DNA of 64,000 nt from Ottelia alismoides (Eukaryota > Streptophyta > Magnoliopsida > Alismatales > Hydrocharitaceae). The position numbers and the translations under genes were made by a program. Under the pieces are notes generated by a model. That model did no database searches. It saw nothing but the letters and a program-made list of their open reading frames with translations, and was not told the origin of the DNA. Below are positions 57,944 through 64,000 of the stretch, one piece after another; position 1 is the stretch's first letter; the number at the start of each line of letters is the position of its first letter. The stretch covers positions 186,001-250,000 of the forward strand of contig JAZKJV010010619.1 of NCBI GenBank assembly GCA_037367405.1, written 5' to 3'.

Positions 57944-58505
57944 AATTTGGTATCGGAACCTTATGCCTTGTAGAATTAGAAACATACTGTGAAAGTTTAA
58001 ACTTGATTTAAAGCTGATCAAAATGTTGACACATACCAGCTAATGATTCTAATTAGTTGGATCCTCCGTCTAATTGGTTGATTATGGCCACCAAGTTCTT
58101 GGACATTTCAATCGTCCTCATCGTTCTGTTGACATACACAGTCTCTCATCTGAAAATTTGTTTAGCCTTTAAAATATGCTTTGTATATATATTTTGCATC
58201 TCACGAAAACAAATATGTGGGAGTACCCCAATCTGAGTTTCCAACGAGAAAACTCCAGTTGCATCTATGTTCTTTTCAAAGAATCTACAGCAAAGTTCAA
58301 TCATTATTGTGGCGTCATTCGACCTTTCAATCGACACCCTTGCAAGACTTAGGTTATCGATACCGCTCATTTTTATTTAAAATATAAGTAATTTATAATT
58401 TGGTCATGCAGAATTCCAATTACAAATGGTTCTGTATACATATGAGCATAGAGGGTTCTCTTTCCTAAACTTTCTTCTATCCATCTCCAATCTTCTGTTA
58501 TCCCA

Positions 58506-59518
58506 AAAATACATTTCTTTATATTTTTAATAGAAGTATAAAGAACTTTGATATTCTTATCCTACAAGGTATCATCACTTATATACACACTAAAGCGACG
58601 ACGGCTTCATGGTTAAGCTTATGGTGGATATCCTTGATACAAATTTTATCTCAAAAAGTATCGAGGTTTCAACATCAAATGTCATGTTCGAAGCCACTTT
58701 CCTACCAATTTATGTGCAAAAAAGTCATATTTGTTTACTACAACTCCCCTTCAATGTCAAGACCTAAAGTGAAAAGTATATTAACGAACTACATACATGA
58801 TGTTCAATAAGAACCTATATGTTGAGTTTGTTTGCTTAAGGGGTAAATTAAAATATTGCTTAAGGCCCAAAATCTCTCAACGGAATCTTTGGAGAATTTT
58901 ATCTCAGAAGTATCCATAGTTATATATAAGGGGCATCAAACACTTAAAGACTCTAAGCTCGAATGATATTATCTAAATATTTATTTAATCATGTTGATTG
59001 ATAATTAAAGATGTCTTAATTAATCGTCTATCTCCATCAAATCGATTGACTTGATAAACATCCCATGAAGGATATATCTCTAAGATTTTTGACAGATCGA
59101 TAGGATCCCAAACTAAAAGAGCGTATACCTACATAATAGTATACCTTTCTTGAGGGAAGATCTATATTTGATTACCTTCGGAAATTCTCTCAAGCTAGAA
59201 ACATCGTAAAGAAACATCCAACTGCAACCTCCAAACTTTCGAAACTCGATGCTCATAACCACCACTACATCCCACATCCATCAAAGCCGGACACCCGCAA
59301 CCATCATATCTGAAATCGATTCTTCTTCTTTCCAATAACGCAAATTGAATCTTTTTACATGTTCCTCATCCGGAGCTTGGTGCTTTTTCTTTACGCTACA
59401 AGTATAAGATTTCACTGACTTGATGATTCATCTAGAAAACCATATGTATCTGCCTCGAAGATAAATTTTCACAAACGTAAAATATCATTATTAATTATTC
59501 TGCACTCTATTAAGCAAG
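58506..59518. other. Intergenic sequence with possible SINE
   Basis: At 58,600-58,690 CATGGTTAAGCTTATGG and GAGGTTTCAACATC resemble A and B boxes of a tRNA-derived SINE. Nothing else was recognised. Confidence 0.3.
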
Positions 59519-60560
59519 TAGACTACAGGAAAACATAATATTTGCAACATTTGAAAAACTATTACAAAAAACCATTTGCAACATTTACTTATCAAATGTA
59601 ATATTTTAATTACGTCGCCTGTAGTGTCCCAAAAGATGGTGTCGCAAATGTCATATCCAACATTTTAAGGCAATCATTACAAATAAACCATGTTTGCATC
59701 ATTTTTCTATTTGTTGCTATTAAAAAGTGACAATAAAATAAGCGTTGTTATTATAATATTGGGCGACGTTTGGTAAGTGTTACAGATATCTTTATCTCGT
59801 TCATACAAGTGTTGCAATTACAAGCTCATAGTGACTTATAAATCTTACTAATATACTTGAAATGTTTATACGAGTACATCTAATATGCTTACAATGTGTA
59901 TAAGAATTCCTACTAATTTTCAACCGCATTCATGATATTCACAACCGATTGTGATAAGATAAATATGTATGTGTTTTAAACCAATTCTGCACAACAAGTT
60001 ATAACTAAAAAAACAACTAATCTTTTTATTGAGAGTTCTAACAATTGGTGGGAGGGGGTGATTTTATATAACATCAAAATAATATTCAACAATTATCACT
60101 TTCCTCATTCTCATGCTGTCAGTTCCACATATATGTCACTTGAGAAAGTGACTCCAAATTCTTCGACATCATTGAAATAAATTGCTTCATCTGAGAAAAA
60201 TAACATCTTCCTGCCTATTTTTTGTTGATACACCATTAGCTTTGTCGTTTGACATCAATATGTCATTCGCCGCATGTACGCCTCTTGCTCTTTTAACATG
60301 GTCATACATTGTTCTATCAAATTATGTGCACTGCTTCAAAGATCCATCACTTATTGAAATGGTTGCACCCATAACAACATTAACAAGTGCAAGCAAAACA
60401 TTGGGTCATTTTTTCTTGAATAATTGTCTTGAGAGATTATTTGTATATGTGCTCCTACCTCCCTCTCACTCTCCTAAAATAGAAGCATCCTCAGGTGGAG
60501 ATGTCCATTGCTTGACTTTAAATGTTTTTACTATCTTTTTCTGAAATAAAATAAAAAATA
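59519..60560. mobile_element. Possible CACTA transposon end
   Basis: GACTACAGGAAAACATAA resembles a CACTA terminus with its first bases changed. It is followed by repeated TTTGCAACATTT and inverse AAATGTAATATT words, like CACTA subterminal repeats. The opposite end was not found. The open frame at 60,182-60,544 has no recognised domain. Confidence 0.35.
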
Positions 60561-62845
60561 CTTCAGTAAAATATATCAAAATTTTCACGGTTCATAAAAA
60601 GTCAGTAGATCTTCAGTATATTTTCACCAAAATGCATAAATGAATGTTAGCCATGTATAAGCCACCCTTTAGTTTTTTCAAGAAGAAGAAAATAACATGC
60701 TTATATCTTGAGTACCGACAACTGCATACTTATGACTAGTCCAGAAGAATCTCGAAGAATAGCAAAGCTTTAATTAAAGCATGATCAAAGTATATAATGC
60801 ACCATAAAAATATCATTGTAACGTAATGGTGAATCAACATGGCTGAGATAAAGATTAATCACTGTATACCTTGTGATACTAGAGTAAGGAAAAACAATTG
60901 AATCGTCATTCAAAGATTGTGACTCAATAATACATGCTAACATGGAACAAGCTGCAATAAGGGATTTGTACTCATGAGATTAAACAGATGTTAGAAATCA
61001 AGGAGTATATGAAAATAAATGTCCCTTTAATCAAAAGGGTAGTTATGCTAATGTTAAGATTGAATTACTTAATAACATAAAATGCACTATCTCGGTGAAT
61101 GTATAATACATGATTTCATTTTAATAAATAATGTCCATGGGTTGTTCCTGTCAACCTTTTTAAAAATGACAGAAGATCTCCATATGCTTCGCTTCTCTCG
61201 GTATTTTTTTCTATCATGAAAACAAAGAAGATAGGTCACAAAATGATATATAGTTCCAAATATAACCAATAAGAGCAATAAACATACTTGATGGAAGACC
61301 ATTTGTGCCATCTTCATAGAAAGCCCACTGAAAATAATAACAAGCACCCAAAACTATAAAAGACCATATTTCAACATTAAAACACGAATTAAATAAAAGA
61401 GAAACCTAATTAAGAATGAAAATTAGAAGGACAGCTACTCCCAGAAGTATAACCTCCTTCACGGATGCCACAGAAACCCATCGTCAACGTAGGAGATACG
61501 TTAACCGGATCCTGGGAATTGAAGGTACATGTGGAGGGAAGGGGAGAGGTAGTAGAGAGACTATTCCCGTGACTTCATGGTTGTCGGCCACGACAAGGGG
61601 GAAATGACGGGGCATTTGAGTGCCATCATGCAATCCAACCCCCTCCCCTTCATGGACACAAAATCTTACGGAGAACATGTCAGCTTCTCATTCCTTCGAG
61701 ATTAGTGGAACGGGCACCGAATCTCCTCTAGGGCTTCCTCCACCATCGTGAGTGATGGTCACTTGGGATGAATTGTGGGGATTGGGAGGTTGAAGCGGGA
61801 AGGAGGGAGGCACCTAGAGAGCCCAGCACATGCGTTAGCCAGAGTAATGCCCTAGAGGTATATGGAGGAGATAAGGGCGTAGAGACTGGATTTGGGGAAC
61901 GAGGATTTTAACGGGATGAGGTTTGCATTGTGCAAGCAAAAATTTGAGCGGGACTTCTGTGCCATTTTTTTCATTAACACATTATCTAGATACATATTCT
62001 CTCTTATTTTAATTCTCAACAGTGTGTGAGAACTCAATTGCTAATTAAAGGTCTCAAGGGATTAAGAATGAAGGATGACGCCATGACCTTCCTCTTGATG
62101 GCACGTGGTAGTTGAATGTCTTCCTAATGTCTTTTATGGTTTGCTCCATGATCTTCCTCTTGATGGGTCTTCTTCTTGATGGAACCAACTTTTTTGGTTA
62201 ATTCTAGACATGTGGTGGTTGAATGTCTTGCTAATGTCCATTGTGGTTTTGCTGGATGATTACTTGGTTCTCCACTGGTTATATTTTGTACTGACATCAT
62301 GATACGATGATTTCAAATGAATGAAATGATCTTTAAAAAAAAACTCAAGCAAGAAAAAAATAAACATGCATATTACATATATTTGAATAAATAATTTAAC
62401 ATGTCTTGTTGTGAGCGTCTAAAAATCATGCACGCGAACCCGATAGTAATATGTTATTATCACATAATTAACAAGACCACCACAAATAACGGAGAACACC
62501 ACATAACATACACGGGAAATCATCTGTTTTTGTGTCCTTTAATTAATTTATTTATTTGCAAAAACTGAAATGAAAAATCCAACCGTATAGAGTATATCTA
62601 TGTATGTGTACATACACCTATCAGATTCCATGTGAACCGGAAAGCCATGACTAATTTATCTTGAAGAATCAACATCCATGAGACTTCTGCTAAAATAAAT
62701 CAACTACGTACAAATTTCAGATTGTCATACGGAACAAAATACATAAATTCAATCCATACGTATAGATTTTTCATCACGATTTCCCAAAAAAATATATTGA
62801 AGGGCAAAACAAGGACTGGACGATCTGTTCCATATCATTTAACAC
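60561..62845. other. Intergenic sequence
   Basis: No gene recognised. A GC-richer patch at 61,480-61,860 has short frames on both strands without domains. A CTTCCTCTTGATGG-type phrase repeats around 62,090 and 62,154. Confidence 0.4.
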
Positions 62846-62848
62846 TAA

Positions 62849-63096
62849 GGGCCCGTTCGGTAGGAGAATAAGCAGGAATAAGGATGGGGAATAAGGGGAA
62901 TAAGGGTCTATTCTCCGTTCGGTTGGAGGATAAGAATAAGGAGAATAAGGTGAAATAAAGGTAGGTAAGGTGGGATAAAGATAGGAATGAGAGTGAAATA
63001 AGATGAAATAATGGGGAATAGTTGTACCACGGGGAAGCGTGTTGGGGCCTTATTCCCCTTATTCCATTCCTCCTTATACCCCAAACGAACAGGGCC
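62849..63096. mobile_element. Tourist-like MITE, 248 bp
   Basis: Starts GGGCCCGTTCGGT and ends CGAACAGGGCC, flanked by TAA on both sides (62,846-62,848 and 63,097-63,099). Rich in GGAATAAGG words. Confidence 0.85.
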
Positions 63097-63099
63097 TAA

Positions 63100-63364
63100 G
63101 GGCCCGTTCGGTTCGGCCATAAGCAGGAATAAGGATTGGAAATAAGGAAAATAAGGATCTATTCTTTAAAGGATCTATTCTTTGTTCGGCTGTAGAATAG
63201 GAATAAGGAGAATAAAGTAAAATAAAGGTAGGTAAGGTGGGATAAAAATAGAAATAAAAGTAAAATAAGATAGAATGAGGAGGAATAATCGTACCACGGA
63301 AAACCGTGTCGGATGGAGAACAAACCCCTTATTCCATAACCTATTCTCCAAATGATCAGACCCC
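63100..63364. mobile_element. Second Tourist-like MITE, adjoining the first
   Basis: Starts GGGCCCGTTCGGTTCGGCC straight after the TAA of the previous copy, and shares its GAATAAGG-rich body. The right end (TGATCAGACCCC) is degraded and no right TAA is seen. It lies about 460 bp upstream of the next gene's start codon. Confidence 0.75.
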
Positions 63365-63778
63365 AGAAGGGTCCACTTAACTGCCAGTTTCCCGTAATCA
63401 GCATCCATAAATATGCACCATGTCCTAAAGCTTGCAAGTATTGACACCAGATCAAATTACGCAGACCTGATCTCCAGCTCAAACCCATGCATCCATTTGC
63501 AGGATTCCAACCCATGCATATGACAAATCACCCCCCACATGGACATGGACATGGCCCTCCTCGAAAGAAGGGAGACTGTCCTCCCTCCCGTGAAGAGCAT
63601 TCAACTCTCCTCCATAAATGATCGACGCTACCGGACAGACAGAGAGCAGAGAAAGAGGAGAGCGAGACCCACCAAACCCCTATGACCCATCACTCGACGT
63701 GACCTCACCACTGCCACCTGCACCTCACCACCCCGTTACGTGTGCCCCTCCCCGCTGCCATCTCCCCCCTCCCCCTCC

Positions 63779-63786
63779 TATATAAA
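63779..63786 (+). promoter_or_regulatory. TATA box of the terminal gene
   Basis: TATATAAA in a C-rich promoter, 37 bp before the ATG. A TACGTGTG ABRE-like site lies near 63,738. Confidence 0.75.
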
Positions 63787-63822
63787 CCCATTGCACCTCC
63801 TGTCCTCCCCACCTCACCTCCG

Positions 63823-64000
63823 ATGGCGTTGAGGCTCACCCCCGACGTGGTGCTTTGCCTCACCGTGCTCCTCTCCGTGCTTGCACTGCAATGGCAGTCT
63901 CACCTCTGCCATGCACAGAACTTCCACGTTCAGGAAGCTGACGTCGACCACCCGACGGACGGTAATGGTGGTGGCGGCGGCGGCTATGGCCCAACGCCAT
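63823..64000 (+). CDS. Secreted protein of unknown family, N-terminal part
   Basis: An open frame from ATG at 63,823 runs off the window end (59 codons seen). The first 31 residues form a signal peptide: a short charged start (MALRLTPD), a hydrophobic stretch (VVLCLTVLLSVLALQW) and a probable cut after CHA before QNFHVQ. Next come an acidic segment (VQEADVDHPTDG) and a glycine run leading to YGPTP. The product should enter the secretory pathway, perhaps to the cell wall. I do not recognise the family. The ATG is the first after the TATA box. Confidence 0.8.
   Translation, partial: MALRLTPDVVLCLTVLLSVLALQWQSHLCHAQNFHVQEADVDHPTDGNGGGGGGYGPTP

Noticed and set aside
60182..60544. 120-codon + strand frame
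   Set aside because: Neither strand gave a convincing family match and the area looks like transposon DNA.

Overview
This is a plant nuclear genome window, from a flowering plant. It has spliced genes with GT-AG introns, no operons, and about three quarters of its length is transposon-derived. The two complete genes have close counterparts across angiosperms; the species cannot be fixed from the sequence.

Layout. Positions 1-2,900 are old repeat sequence, probably a fragment of a retrotransposon LTR. Positions 2,950-6,006 hold a head-to-tail cluster of palindromic (foldback) elements, each embedded in TA/GA/CA microsatellite. Positions 6,776-22,469 are a 12-exon gene on the + strand for phosphatidylinositol:ceramide inositolphosphotransferase (IPCS, 320 aa). 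Its second intron is 12.3 kb and has filled with mobile elements: a possible organelle-DNA insert, a copia LTR with leader, a LINE 3' end, an 810-bp hAT-type element with an exact 8-bp target duplication, a copia RNase H remnant, and a copia element on the - strand that lost its 3' half. A convergent gene on the - strand (24,653-26,439) encodes a RING-CH zinc-finger protein with one C-terminal membrane segment (224 aa).

Positions 28,574-48,471 are a nest of insertions. A small G-rich element with 91-bp inverted ends was hit by a 273-bp foldback element (exact 9-bp target duplication) and by an 18.5-kb LTR retrotransposon on the - strand (29,820-48,332, target duplication GGCTG). The retrotransposon has 3.8-4.8 kb LTRs, an Athila/Tat-like primer binding site and only a frameshifted gag, so it is a non-autonomous TR-GAG/LARD-type element. 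One of its LTRs carries a 934-bp hAT-type insertion, and the other LTR preserves the empty site. Its interior carries a 4.1-kb solo LTR of a related family in the opposite orientation (target duplication ACTGC).

From 48.5 to 63.4 kb lies intergenic sequence with Tourist-like MITEs (TTA/TAA duplications), copia gag remnants, a probable copia LTR and a possible CACTA end. At 63,823 a third gene starts on the + strand: a secreted protein of unknown family with a TATA box, cut off by the window end.

The genes do not form a pathway. IPCS acts in sphingolipid synthesis in the Golgi; the RING-CH protein is a likely membrane-bound ubiquitin ligase. The most distinctive biology here is the transposon architecture: the palindrome cluster, the nested retrotransposon with repeated polypurine/hairpin motifs, and the datable order of insertions. 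I saw no tRNA or rRNA gene, no CRISPR array and no virus gene.
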